64,000 nucleotides of DNA from Xanthomonas campestris pv. badrii (GCF_012848175.1 NZ_CP051651.1:4471501-4535500), one strand, 5' to 3'; shown: positions 49,824 to 57,917, counted from the stretch's first letter. Notes: generated by a model from the letters alone, not told the origin. A program made the numbers and translations.

Positions 49824-50012
49824 GCGCATCGTCTGCGTGCGCCATACGGCGCGTAGTGCGATGGAGCGCGCGCGGCAAGCACTGGCTTGGCCGCGTCGCG
49901 CTGCACCCGCCCAGCCCGTGTGCATCGGCAATGCCCGGCTCCAGCGCGGATCGACGATGCGGCGCCATGCGGCTGAGCCAATACTGCGCAGGTCTTCTTT
50001 CTGACCAGCGCC

Positions 50013-50227
50013 ATGCGCGTCCTATTCTTCTATGCTGCGGCGCCCGCGATCCTGCCGACGGCGTTGGCAACCGCCCACGCAGCACCGCCCACGGAGTTGT
50101 GCAAGGTCGTGCGCGCCATCGTCGACACAGCACCGCCGGGGCAGACGCACCACGCCGTCGCAACTGCCCCAGTGCGCAGCAACGCTGTACCGCCGCTGAT
50201 GGTGCCTGCAGTTCGATCCCTGTCGCC
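50013..50227 (+). pseudogene. Possible 5' remnant of an exported protein gene at the island edge
   Basis: A frame from ATG 50013 begins MRVLFFYAAAPAILPTALATAHAAPP, which looks like a signal peptide, then TELCKVVRAIVDTAPPGQ. It runs into the 3' end of the convergent P450 gene and past that point becomes shadow sequence. It resembles the start of a host gene cut by insertion of the island. It is weakly supported. Confidence 0.35.
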
Positions 50228-51268
50228 TCATCTGCGCACCACGTCAACGTGCAAGATGCCTAGCAGGCCATGTTGCGGTACGTCTGCGTGGAGTTGCCTT
50301 GAGCTGACTCCAAGGCCTTGTTGCCGTAAGAGATCCAGCAACCGCTCTGCAAGCGGCATCACAAGGTGCATGCCCCAGCAGCGCTCCGATGAACCCCCGA
50401 ACGGGAAATACCCGGGGTGGCTGTCGGGGTCGAGCCGGTCCCAGCGGGCCGCGCAAAAGGAATCCGGCTCCTCCCAGATGCCGGGATGGCGATGACTCAG
50501 AAACGGAAATACAAGTACATCGTCGTGAAGGCCAATACGGGCATCAATTGCACAATATTCTGGCGAAGCACTGCGACGGATACTCCACGAGGGAGGCAGC
50601 AAGCGCATGGTCTCGTATAGAATGCTTCGATTCGAAAGTTCTGGATCAAACGGCGAAGCGAGCCAAATCGCGTTAGTGACCAATGTCGAAATGGCGATGC
50701 AGATCGGTCCCGCTGCACGGCGGTACAGGCCAAGTGCAAACCGACGTTGCTCATAGGTGGACGCTGCTGCAGTTAGTGTTGCAAGCTCTGACGCATGAGG
50801 CCCCAAGCGGAAGGGAAAAAGCGCGCTCGCACTGATCGCTGCCCACGTGAGTGGCGGGGCAAGCACCAACAACCGGTCGACCACCATGCGCATCTGTAAT
50901 GGGTCATCTCCGAACACCCACTCGCAAAGATACTGATGACCAACGTGTGGCCAGGAACCAGTGAGGTCTTTACCGCTGGGCCAAGGCTTTGCCAATGCAT
51001 GACGCACGTCGCGACCAAGGGCCTGCATCACCTTTGAGGTGTGCGCTTTCGGAATTGAACGCCCACGAAGTGGCTTGAAGGTGGGGCGCTCCGACTCGAG
51101 GGCCGGCCTTGCCTCCAGAACTTTTTCGATCAATGCCGCGCCGGAAATACCCACCGTCGTCTTATCGAGACGGAACAGGTCATCGCCAACATGCTCATCC
51201 AGCAGGTTTTGCATCTTCGGCGCAAAGCGGGTGGCACGTTTGGCGGGCTGGGAGTGAAGTGCAAGCAT
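50228..51268 (-). CDS. Cytochrome P450, probable RiPP-modifying enzyme
   Basis: The 346-residue protein has the heme-binding loop FPFGGSSERCWGMHL (Cys about residue 297), the K-helix ExxR as ETMR (about 219-222) and the matching Arg in FCAARWDR. At 346 residues it is shorter than the usual ~400. The I-helix stretch (AAGPICIAISTLVTNAIW) lacks the common acid-Thr pair, as reported for some crosslinking P450s. Two adjacent ATGs exist; I chose 51268, which lies 5 bases after GGAG, over 51271. It lies downstream of the 27-codon peptide gene, with a hairpin between. P450s next to tiny aromatic-ended peptides form biaryl or C-N crosslinks (biarylitide, cittilin and tryptorubin systems); that role here is inferred from context. 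No ferredoxin or reductase gene is nearby. Confidence 0.85.
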   Translation of the reverse strand: MLALHSQPAKRATRFAPKMQNLLDEHVGDDLFRLDKTTVGISGAALIEKVLEARPALESERPTFKPLRGRSIPKAHTSKVMQALGRDVRHALAKPWPSGKDLTGSWPHVGHQYLCEWVFGDDPLQMRMVVDRLLVLAPPLTWAAISASALFPFRLGPHASELATLTAAASTYEQRRFALGLYRRAAGPICIAISTLVTNAIWLASPFDPELSNRSILYETMRLLPPSWSIRRSASPEYCAIDARIGLHDDVLVFPFLSHRHPGIWEEPDSFCAARWDRLDPDSHPGYFPFGGSSERCWGMHLVMPLAERLLDLLRQQGLGVSSRQLHADVPQHGLLGILHVDVVRR

Positions 51269-51281
51269 CATTGCTCCGGTA

Positions 51282-51317
51282 GGCTCACACTCAAGGCATC
51301 AGCCTTGAGTGTGAGCC
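51282..51317 (-). terminator. Hairpin between peptide gene and P450 gene (16-bp perfect stem)
   Basis: The arms GGCTCACACTCAAGGC and GCCTTGAGTGTGAGCC are exact inverted repeats with an ATCA loop. No T-run follows on the minus strand. Placed between a tiny gene and its likely enzyme, it could attenuate read-through or protect the 3' end of the short transcript so that peptide exceeds enzyme, as is common in RiPP operons. Confidence 0.75.
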
Positions 51318-51363
51318 GCGCTTTGCATTTATCTGCTGAGCATTTATCTATTGAGATATACGT

Positions 51364-51447
51364 TTACCAGCAGTACCAGCCCCAAGCGCTGTTCTTGAGA
51401 CTTCCCTTTGCGAGCAATGACTTCTTAATAGAAAAAAGAATTTTCAT
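51364..51447 (-). CDS. Putative RiPP precursor peptide, 27 residues
   Basis: A 27-codon frame starts at ATG 51447 with AGGAG ending 6 bases upstream (51454-51458) and ends TAA at 51364. The leader is basic and amphipathic (MKILFSIKKSLLAKGSLK). The C-terminus N-S-A-W-G-W-Y-C-W is strikingly aromatic: three Trp, one Tyr, one Cys within six residues. The P450 gene starts 95 bases downstream. The core resembles A-W-Y-I-W-Y of tryptorubin and the aromatic cores of biarylitides and cittilins, where a P450 links side chains. The gene was too short for usual annotation. The call is inference from composition, ribosome site and neighbour; no homolog search was possible. Confidence 0.75.
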   Translation of the reverse strand: MKILFSIKKSLLAKGSLKNSAWGWYCW

Positions 51448-51784
51448 GGAAAGCTCCTGATGATGAAAGTTAGAGAAGGAACTGCAGGTTTGGCACTCAC
51501 TCGTCGTGCCAACGGCACCCTATCCGCTGATAATACCCAAGTCAATGTTTTGCAAAGTTAGTTTCTTCGACTATCTGGAAGATAATTAAGTGTCGTTTAA
51601 TTATTTCGTTCTTCAAGAAAAAATTTCGCCAAGCAGTACAATGGTGGCGATGCGTTCTACGGCATTCCGCCTGTACGCACTGGTCCTATCCCCGGCATGA
51701 TACACGCGGGTGGATCGGGTCCTTCGGTGATCGCTGCACGCCTGGCGGCTCACATAGCGCCCTGTTTGCATCCAGGGAAGCGCA
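51448..51784 (-). promoter_or_regulatory. AT-rich leader and promoter region of the peptide/P450 cassette
   Basis: The first ~160 bases upstream of the peptide start are notably AT-rich for this chromosome. A TATTAT candidate -10 box lies at 51530-51535 on the minus strand, with a weak ACTTTG 17 bases before it. An inverted repeat, TTGGCAC (51490-51496) and GTGCCAA (51506-51512), would fold in the untranslated leader. No further gene is seen between here and 51785. Confidence 0.45.
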
Positions 51785-52006
51785 CTACCCAGCAGTGCCC
51801 AAGTCGCCCAGCACGTCCTCCACTTGCTCAGCCAACTGCTGCAAGCAATGCGCCCACTGCTGTAGTGGAATGGCCGGCATGCCCATGGCGCCTTCGTCGC
51901 GCGAACGCGGTGTGGCCAAGGTAGCGAGCAGGCGCAGCTGGTCGCGTACGCGTAGAAGATGGTATTGCGTGCCTTCGGACATCCAGTAGCCGGGTTCGTC
52001 GTGCAT
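51785..52006 (-). CDS. Small conserved-looking protein of unknown function
   Basis: A 73-residue protein starts at ATG 52006 with a clear AGGAG site. It reads MHDEPGYWMSEGTQYHLLRV, then RDQLRLLATLATPRSR and LQQWAHCLQQLAEQVEDVLGDLG: two amphipathic helices and an acidic, aromatic N-terminus. From memory, similar short proteins recur in Xanthomonas genomes near mobile regions. No function is known to me. The ribosome site and codon choice support real coding. Confidence 0.65.
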   Translation of the reverse strand: MHDEPGYWMSEGTQYHLLRVRDQLRLLATLATPRSRDEGAMGMPAIPLQQWAHCLQQLAEQVEDVLGDLGTAG

Positions 52007-52384
52007 GCCGCTCTCCTTACCGTGAGGCAGCTCCCGCTGCACAGCGCAGCGGGATGCCGGGAGGCTAGAAACCGCACGAAGCCGGCGGGCTTATTCCCCT
52101 TGCGGGTGTTGTATTCGCCGCCCTCCCGGCGCAGGAACGCCGAGCCGTGCCAAGCCTCTCGGCCGGACACAAAAAACCCACCAAGTTATCGGAGGTGGGT
52201 GCCGCTTCGTGAGGAGCTTCTAGGCTCCGAGCAGGAGTGTGCGGCGACCTGTTAGCCGGGTCAAGCAGCTTGTCGAACGCACGACGAACGCCTGTCGTGT
52301 ACTGATAACGGATGGCGGCAAGCACGCTAGCGCCGATTCCGCGTAGGCATGACCGTGCCGCTGCCCAGCGTGGTTGCGAGCGCG
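52007..52384. other. Leader-like region between the 73-residue gene and the effector's original 3' end
   Basis: These 378 bases hold no supported gene. They include ACCCACC-aagttatcgga-GGTGGGT (around 52174-52200), an inverted repeat with flanking A-run that would terminate minus-strand transcripts. They also hold the Gly/Arg/Ala-rich overlapping frames characteristic of a repeated Xanthomonas leader. I suspect a dispersed unit formed with the 73-residue gene. Confidence 0.45.
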
Positions 52385-52509
52385 CTAGCGGAAGGGCACG
52401 CCTTGGCTCGGTTCGCTCACTCCGCGCGCGAGTTCTTGCTGCTGCACAAGCTCTCTTTCCTGCGCGATAGTGAACCGCCCCGCTTTTCCCGGAGACTCCT
52501 TGGTTTGAG

Positions 52510-53424
52510 TCACGCCGACATGGCGGACTCGTTGGGTTGCTTGTGTTTGGAATAATAGTTGGCTTCGGCCTCGGCCGGTGGGATGTTGCCGATCGGCTCA
52601 AGCAAGCGGCGATTGTTGAACCAATCGACCCAGGCGAGCGTGGCCCACTCGACCTGCTCGCGCGTGCGCCAGGACGACGTGCGGTGGATCACCTCGGCCT
52701 TGTACAGGCCGTTGATGGTCTCAGCCAGTGCGTTGTCGTACGAGTCGCCCACACTGCCCACCGAGGGCTCCAGGCCGGCCTCGGCGAGCCGCTCGGTGTA
52801 GCGGATCGAGACGTACTGCACGCCCCGGTCGCTGTGGTGGATCAAACGATCCGGTCCGACCGGCTTCCTCGCATGCAGCGCCTGCTCGAGCGCATCGAGC
52901 ACCAGGTCGGTCTGCATCGACGGCGACGCCTTCCAGCCCACGATCCGGCGTGCGAACACGTCGATGACGAAGGCCACGTAGATCCAGCCTTGCCACGTCG
53001 ACACATAGGTGAAGTCCGAGACCCACAACGCGTTTGGCCGATCCGAGGTGAACTGCCTGTTGATCTGATCGAGCGGGCACGGCGCCTTCGCATCGCTCAC
53101 CGTCGTGCGCACCGCCTTGCCGCGGATGACCCCGCGCAGGCCCAAACGCTTCATCAGACGCTGCACGGTGCAGCGCGCAACAGCGAACTTCTCCCGCCGC
53201 ATCTGCCGCCAGAGCTTACGTACGCCATAGACCTGGAAGTTCTCGTCCCACACACGCCTGATTTCAGGCATCAACGCCTCGTCCGTCTTGGCCCTTGCCG
53301 AGCGCAATTCAGGATCGGACTTTCGGGCTGCGTGCGCGTAATACGTCGACGGGGCGATCGGCAACACCTTGCAGATCGGCTCGACCCCGTGAACGTCGCG
53401 ATGGTCGTCGATGAAGCGCTTCAC
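52510..53424 (-). CDS. IS3-family transposase OrfB (DDE integrase)
   Basis: The 304-residue protein begins at a GTG overlapping the orfA stop (GTGA at 53421-53424). It has the HTH_21 region (IRRVWDENFQVYGVRKLWRQMRREKFAVARCTVQRLMKRLGLRG) and the rve catalytic core: ALWVSDFTYVSTWQGWIYVAFVIDVFARRIVGW (first Asp), LIHHSDRGVQYVS (second Asp) and SYDNALAETINGLYKAEVI (Glu). It ends PPAEAEANYYSKHKQ, the typical IS3 C-terminus. It cuts and joins the element ends, usually as an OrfAB fusion made by frameshifting. Confidence 0.96.
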   Translation of the reverse strand: MKRFIDDHRDVHGVEPICKVLPIAPSTYYAHAARKSDPELRSARAKTDEALMPEIRRVWDENFQVYGVRKLWRQMRREKFAVARCTVQRLMKRLGLRGVIRGKAVRTTVSDAKAPCPLDQINRQFTSDRPNALWVSDFTYVSTWQGWIYVAFVIDVFARRIVGWKASPSMQTDLVLDALEQALHARKPVGPDRLIHHSDRGVQYVSIRYTERLAEAGLEPSVGSVGDSYDNALAETINGLYKAEVIHRTSSWRTREQVEWATLAWVDWFNNRRLLEPIGNIPPAEAEANYYSKHKQPNESAMSA

Positions 53425-53744
53425 CTCTTGAAGGGGCGGTCGAGCTCCGCCTGGGCAAAATACGCCGACGCCTTGCGCAGGATCTCGTTGGCCTGGCGCA
53501 GTTCGCGCACCTCGCGCTCAAGCAACCTGATGCGCTCGTTCTCGGCTGTCGTCACGCCCTCGCGCTTGCCGGCATCACGCTCGTACTGCCGGATCCAGCC
53601 GCGCAACGTCTCGGCCGTACAGCCCACCTTGGCCGACACCGACACAATCGCCGACCACTGCGACGCGTACTCGCCCTGGTGCTCCAGCACCATCTTCACC
53701 GATCGCTCCCGGACCTCTGGGGAAAACTTGCTTGCTCTGCTCAT
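53421..53744 (-). CDS. IS3-family transposase OrfA (HTH)
   Basis: The 107-residue protein (MSRASKFSPEVRERSVKMVLEHQGEYASQWSAIVSVSAKVGCTAETLRGWIRQYERDAG) is the IS3 OrfA helix-turn-helix that binds the element's ends. A leucine-zipper-like stretch follows (ENERIRLLEREVRELRQANEILRKASAYFAQAELDR). The last four bases overlap orfB. Confidence 0.95.
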   Translation of the reverse strand: MSRASKFSPEVRERSVKMVLEHQGEYASQWSAIVSVSAKVGCTAETLRGWIRQYERDAGKREGVTTAENERIRLLEREVRELRQANEILRKASAYFAQAELDRPFKR

Positions 53745-55622
53745 GGCTCCATCTTCTCAAGTAATGGAGCATCCGGGGTTCCCGGGGAGGTTCAATAGCC
53801 TGATTAGCTGCCAATAATTTCTGGTCAGACTGCTCAACAGGCGTGCGAATCGCCTCATCAATATGCACATGCACCCGCTGATGTGCAGGATCATCCAGCC
53901 GACCCTCGACCGCGAAGACATTGCCTGTCTTACCCATCACGACATGGTCCACACGGCTAAGTGCGCTGCCTGACAGGGAGCGGTCATTGGAATCCGGATA
54001 GGCATCTCGGTTGTCCTTGCACACAGCAAGCAGGCTGCGGCTAACCCGTTCGCTCATGTCGTCGTAGGGTTTGCCCACGCTCTCGTCGATCTTGCGTACA
54101 CCGCTACGGATCTGCTCAAGCATGGCGTGGTCTGGATGCGCAGGGTCGTCCGGACCGCGCAGGCCAGCTGCGGGCGCACTAGGAACAACCGGAACATAGC
54201 GATGGTCATGTGCCGGGTTCACGCTGCCGTCCTGGGTATGGTCAAAATGGTGGAGCGTTGGCGGGGCAGTACTGCTGTCGTGGTAAGGAAACGGTGCCTT
54301 GTTCGGCCCGCGGTCCAGGCCTTCGTTCTCGATCAGGTGCTCCTTCAACCCCAGCCCTGCCATGTCAATCACCAGCTGTGGGCGGACACCTTTATGCAGC
54401 ACGTTTGCCCGATCTTCCGCCTGCAGGATCTGCTCGATGGCCCAGGTGCCGTAGTAGTTGGTGTAGTCCGCGGTGGGCTGCAGCTGGCCTGCTTGATTGC
54501 GATGCTCGCCTATACTTACTGGGCGCTGACCTGGTTGTGCGTAGAGAGGAGATGGGCGATCAAAGTAGTGTTGGCCCATTGCCGCAACGTTGCTGGCTGT
54601 CTGGGAGAGGCTCCCGTCCTGATTGAACTTAAGGTTAGGCTTGGCAACCGCCGCGGCAGGATTGGAAGGATCTCTTGATATGAAGTCCAGCTGCCTGGTG
54701 GTCCGGGTGGCAAGCATCACGTCGAGGCCATTTGCATTAGGATTGAGCTGTTTCTCGCGGCTCAGCAAAGCATTCCAACCGGCAATTTCCGCTTTTGCCT
54801 CGTCTTCCCGCCCCGACTGTATGTAAGCCCTGAGCTCATCGGTATAGTCATGCACCGGACCCTTGATCTTAGCTTGCTTTTCGATATCAGCTAGAAATTG
54901 CACGGTTGCTTGCGTCTTGGCCGCATGGTTGAAACTGTGTTGTATTTCATGTCCCAAGACAAACGTCATGTCTTGTGCATTGAAGCTGCCGCCCGGTGTG
55001 GACTGCGATGCCGATTGCAGACCGATCGGAGGCAGATTCATTATTTTTCGGTTGCCATCGTATGTGCCACCCGCAGAAACGCCGGGCCCAACAAATCCAA
55101 AGCCTTCCAGCTGAGCCCGCTGTGGTCTGGTAGTATCAGACGTATCGACGGTCGTTGCAGCCTTTTTTATCTCATCAGCTAGATATGGTGACTTATTGAT
55201 GCTGGATTGCAGATTATCGACCATGTCTTGCGTGACAGGGTGCTGATTTCTCGCAGCGTCTTGGTAGGTGCTGTGAGCGAATGCCACAGACATCTGTTGA
55301 ATCTGTAGTGAAGCTCTCAGATCGTTGGTCGCAGCTGTGCCTGAGGGTTGTAGATTCGCTGTAGGGAGCGTGATGACGCCATTTTGCTTGTCGTAAGTTC
55401 CTGTCAAATTCGGATGAGTGCTGTTCGAATTCCGTATCGTGAATTACTTGAGCTGCCCCGATTGAGCCTGCTGTTCAAACTGAGCCAGCAACCCAGCATC
55501 ACTGGTGATTGCATTACGCAGCTGGGCAACTTGGTCATTGTTCACGCCCTGGGTAGCAGAAAAGCGCGAGAGTGCGGCTTCAAGCTGTGGGCTTGGACTA
55601 GCCATGTACTTTCTCCCGAGGC

Positions 55623-56276
55623 TCAGCGCCCGTTTAATGTTCCGATTGATTTAACGCAGAGTCGCGTTTCCTCACGGGGAGCTAGGTTCTGAGGAATCAC
55701 AGAGATCACGATATTTCCTGTAGCACCGCTTTCTGCCAACTTTGTATAGCGCCAGTCTTCTAACTGGCCAATTGGGCCATAGGTAGGGGACGCCTTGAAT
55801 CCCAGTGCCTTGAGCTTACGATCATAGTATTCAAAATCTCGCTTGCATATGCTGGACATACTTGCCAATTCGTCCACGCTATTTTGAAACGTCAAGTCGA
55901 CGCCCTTCAAAAGAGAGGGCGATTCTGGCGTATACGTGAATGCATAGCGCCATCCATCGGCAAGGTCGACACTCCAGTAGCCAACTGACAGCTTGCCCTG
56001 CTCGGGCACTTTGAGCGGGATTCCCATGGTCTCCCGAATACGTTCAGGGCTCAAGTCATCTCGAGAATCAAGGCTTTCGATTAGCTTCAAAAAACGGTCG
56101 CCGATCTCTTCCGCGCTAAGGGTAATCTTGTCGGCCGTTACGGCCTCCGGCAAAGTCATGTCAGCGTGCTCCTTCGGAAGTGGCTTCAGGGGTTGGGCTG
56201 CTGTATGAGCACAAGCACTTATTGCAGTCCCACAGAATGCGATTAGGAATAACAGGGCGGTTCGGGGGAAGCGCAT
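55623..56276 (-). CDS. X-T4SS immunity-like lipoprotein, copy 1 (intact)
   Basis: The 217-residue protein starts at ATG 56276. It has a signal with lipobox (FLIAFCGTAISACAHT), then EHADMTLPEAVTADKITLSAEEIGDRFLKLIESLDSRDDLSPERIRETMGIPL. It ends WRYTKLAESGATGNIVISVIPQNLAPREETRLCVKSIGTLNGR. Two near-identical relatives follow upstream on the same strand. It ends 17 bases before the effector start, so the two form an operon. Small periplasmic lipoproteins next to XVIPCD effectors are known immunity proteins. Binding to this effector is inferred from position. It is the only intact copy of the three. Confidence 0.8.
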   Translation of the reverse strand: MRFPRTALLFLIAFCGTAISACAHTAAQPLKPLPKEHADMTLPEAVTADKITLSAEEIGDRFLKLIESLDSRDDLSPERIRETMGIPLKVPEQGKLSVGYWSVDLADGWRYAFTYTPESPSLLKGVDLTFQNSVDELASMSSICKRDFEYYDRKLKALGFKASPTYGPIGQLEDWRYTKLAESGATGNIVISVIPQNLAPREETRLCVKSIGTLNGR

Positions 56277-56428
56277 GGCAGATCCCAAAGACGGGTTGAG
56301 GAAAAAAGCTTGGCGAGCATGCTCTGAGCAACTGTGCAATTTCATCCTTAGTAACACCAAGCCCGGAAAGCCCAAGCTAACTCTACTTCAATTTTTGATT
56401 GGAGGTCGTCATTAGCTTCTATGATTTG

Positions 56429-57076
56429 CTAATTCAATGTACCAATTGATTTGACGCAGAGCCTACCAGGAGAGCCAGGTGTCTCGTTCTGTATAACTAT
56501 CGACATAACAATATCGGTATCACTTCCGTCTTTCGCAAACTTAGAAAGCCGCCAGCTTTGCAGTTGACCTATTTCCCCGTATACAGGCGAATCGGCGAAC
56601 CCAGAATTCACAAGCGAATCCTTGTATTTCTCAAAATTGACGCAGTTGCATTCCAGGCTGGAATACTCAGCCTTTTCGTTGATGAAAGACAAGCTTATCC
56701 CCTGCTTCAGCGAGCGAGATTCGGGGATGAGCTCCAGTGAGTAGCTCCAACCATTGCCAAGGTCTTGGCCATGGATATATGACTCGATACTTTCAGAGGG
56801 GAAGGAGACTTTCTTCAGGGAAATCCCGGTAACATCACGTACACGCTCAACTGTCAAATCCCTTGTAGATTCCAATCCTTAAAGCAGCCTCAAAAAACTG
56901 TCGCCAATTTCAACCGCGCTGAGCGTGGGATTGATCGTCGATGTCTCAGGCGTCGTCATTGCGCGTGGCTCTTTTAGGAGTGGCGAGGTTGGGTCGGCTG
57001 GCGTATGCGCACACGCACAAAGCATGCTTTGGCAGAGGACGAGAAGTGAGAGTGAAGTGGATGTTATGTGTCTCAT
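56429..57076 (-). pseudogene. Immunity-like lipoprotein, copy 2, broken by one stop codon
   Basis: From ATG 57076 (MRHITSTSLSLLVLCQSMLCACAHTP, with lipobox) the frame reads SAVEIGDSFLRLL, then TAA at 56879-56881, then GLESTRDLTVERVRDVTGISL and on to GRLCVKSIGTLN. Compared with copy 1 (FLKLIESLDSRDDLSPERIRE), the stop replaces the Glu in FLKLIE. One base change explains it. It is shorter in parts and more divergent than copy 1, with more Asn/Lys/Ser codons. The product would be a 65-residue fragment. Confidence 0.88.
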
Positions 57077-57275
57077 CAGCAATCCGTCTATGCGGGCTAG
57101 TCATCTTACTTTAGCAAGTTGGAAGCGACGCCAGCCATCTTGCTCGTGCAGCCAGCTACTCATGCAAATTTTGTTCAAAGCAGGTCGATTTATCGGGATC
57201 TGTGCTTAGCTGTATGCACCATGCGGTTTCGAGGTCTGGGCTGTGACTGGCCATGAGAAGCTGTTCCGTAGCGTC

Positions 57276-57917
57276 TTACCGACCATTCAATGTAGTGATT
57301 GATTTAACGCATACCTGACTTGAGGAGCCGGCAGCGGAATTTTGCGGGATTACAGACAAGACGATATTTCCGCGCTCCGCAAACTTTGCATAGCGCCAGT
57401 TCTCAAGCTGGCCAATTGGTCCTTATGTGGGAGAAGCAACAAATCCGGCGCTTTTCAATGTGCTGTCGTAGCGCTGAAAATCCAGGCTGCAAATCGCTTT
57501 CATGTCAGAGAAGCGACCAGCTGTATTCTCGAACGAAAGACCTATGCCTGGTAATAGCGATGGAGATGCAGGAACGTAGTCGAATGCGTACCGCCAACCG
57601 CCACCCAAATCTTCACTCCAGATCACCGCGCCAAGCGCACCGGGAGCAACGGAGATCCGGAAGCCCATGACATCTTGAATGCGCTCTGGAGTTATGTCTT
57701 CACGCGAATCTAGGCTAGTAATAAGCTTCAAGAAACGGAGGCCCATCTCTTCTGCGCTAAGCGCAATTTTTTCGATCATGACGGCTTCCGGCAAAGTCAT
57801 GTCGGCGTGCTCCTTCGATAGCGGCTTGATGGATTGGGCTGGCGTGTGAGCGCAAGCGCTCAGGGCAGGCCCGCAAAGTGTGGTTATAACGAGAAGGGCG
57901 ACTCGAGGGAAACGCAT
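57276..57917 (-). pseudogene. Immunity-like lipoprotein, copy 3, broken by one stop codon
   Basis: From ATG 57917 (MRFPRVALLVITTLCGPALSACAHTP, lipobox LSAC) the frame continues as in copy 1 to KSAGFVASPT, then TAA at 57423-57425, then GPIGQLENWRYAKFAERGNIV and SSSQVCVKSITTLNGR, with TAA at 57276. In copy 1 the position is Tyr (SPTYGPIGQL), so a TAT/TAC to TAA change made the stop. About 48 C-terminal residues would be lost, including the conserved C-V-K-S-I block. It may fold partly but lacks the end kept in the intact copy. Confidence 0.88.

Larger units (their letters stand above)
52471..53794 (-). mobile_element. IS3-family insertion sequence, 1324 bp, 4-bp target duplication
   Basis: The ends are inverted: TGAACCGCCCCGCTTTTCCC at the left (52471 on) and TGAACCTCCCCGGGAACCCC at the right, read inward on the minus strand from 53794. 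ATAG is present on both sides (52467-52470 and 53795-53798), a 4-bp target duplication, so this is a clean insertion. Inside are orfA and orfB in the IS3 arrangement. Both frames are intact, so the element may still move. Confidence 0.93.
52385..55605 (-). pseudogene. X-T4SS effector (HExxH protease-like, XVIPCD), broken by stop codon and IS insertion
   Basis: The ancestral gene runs from ATG 55605 (MASPSPQLEAALSRFSATQG, with GGGAG upstream) to TAG at 52385-52387. Codon 54 is now TAA (55444-55446); the same frame continues as FTIRNSNSTHPNLTGTYDK. Residues 215-225 hold FVLGHEIQHSFNHA, a zinc-protease HExxH. Residues about 484-604 form an XVIPCD: DDPAHPDHAMLEQIRSGV, SRVDHVVMGKTGNVFAVEG, RVHVHIDEAIRTPVEQSDQ. 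An IS lies after residue 604; deleting it and one ATAG copy restores AQERELVQQQELARGVSEP as part of a 26-residue, Gln-containing tail (630 residues in all). XVIPCDs direct toxins to VirD4 of the bacteria-killing type IV system, and the tail is part of the domain. Both lesions should abolish a secreted toxin unless the TAA is read through or an internal start is used. Confidence 0.85.

Noticed and set aside
51282..51317. Hairpin as an ordinary Rho-independent terminator
   Set aside because: No T-run follows on the minus strand, and the P450 has no other obvious promoter, so partial attenuation or mRNA protection is preferred.
51364..51447. Peptide as a lasso peptide or lanthipeptide precursor
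   Set aside because: There is no asparagine-synthetase-like cyclase, B1/B2 protein, LanM or LanBC nearby and the core has a single Cys with no Ser/Thr pattern for rings; the P450 is the only enzyme.
52349..52555. Plus-strand 68-codon frame at the IS left end
   Set aside because: It is antisense to the effector's original tail and crosses the IS boundary at 52471, so it did not exist before insertion.
55405..57425. Sequencing error as the source of the three in-frame stops
   Set aside because: It cannot be excluded, but three separate substitutions in one module plus an IS insertion are better explained by real decay; the frames are otherwise perfect.
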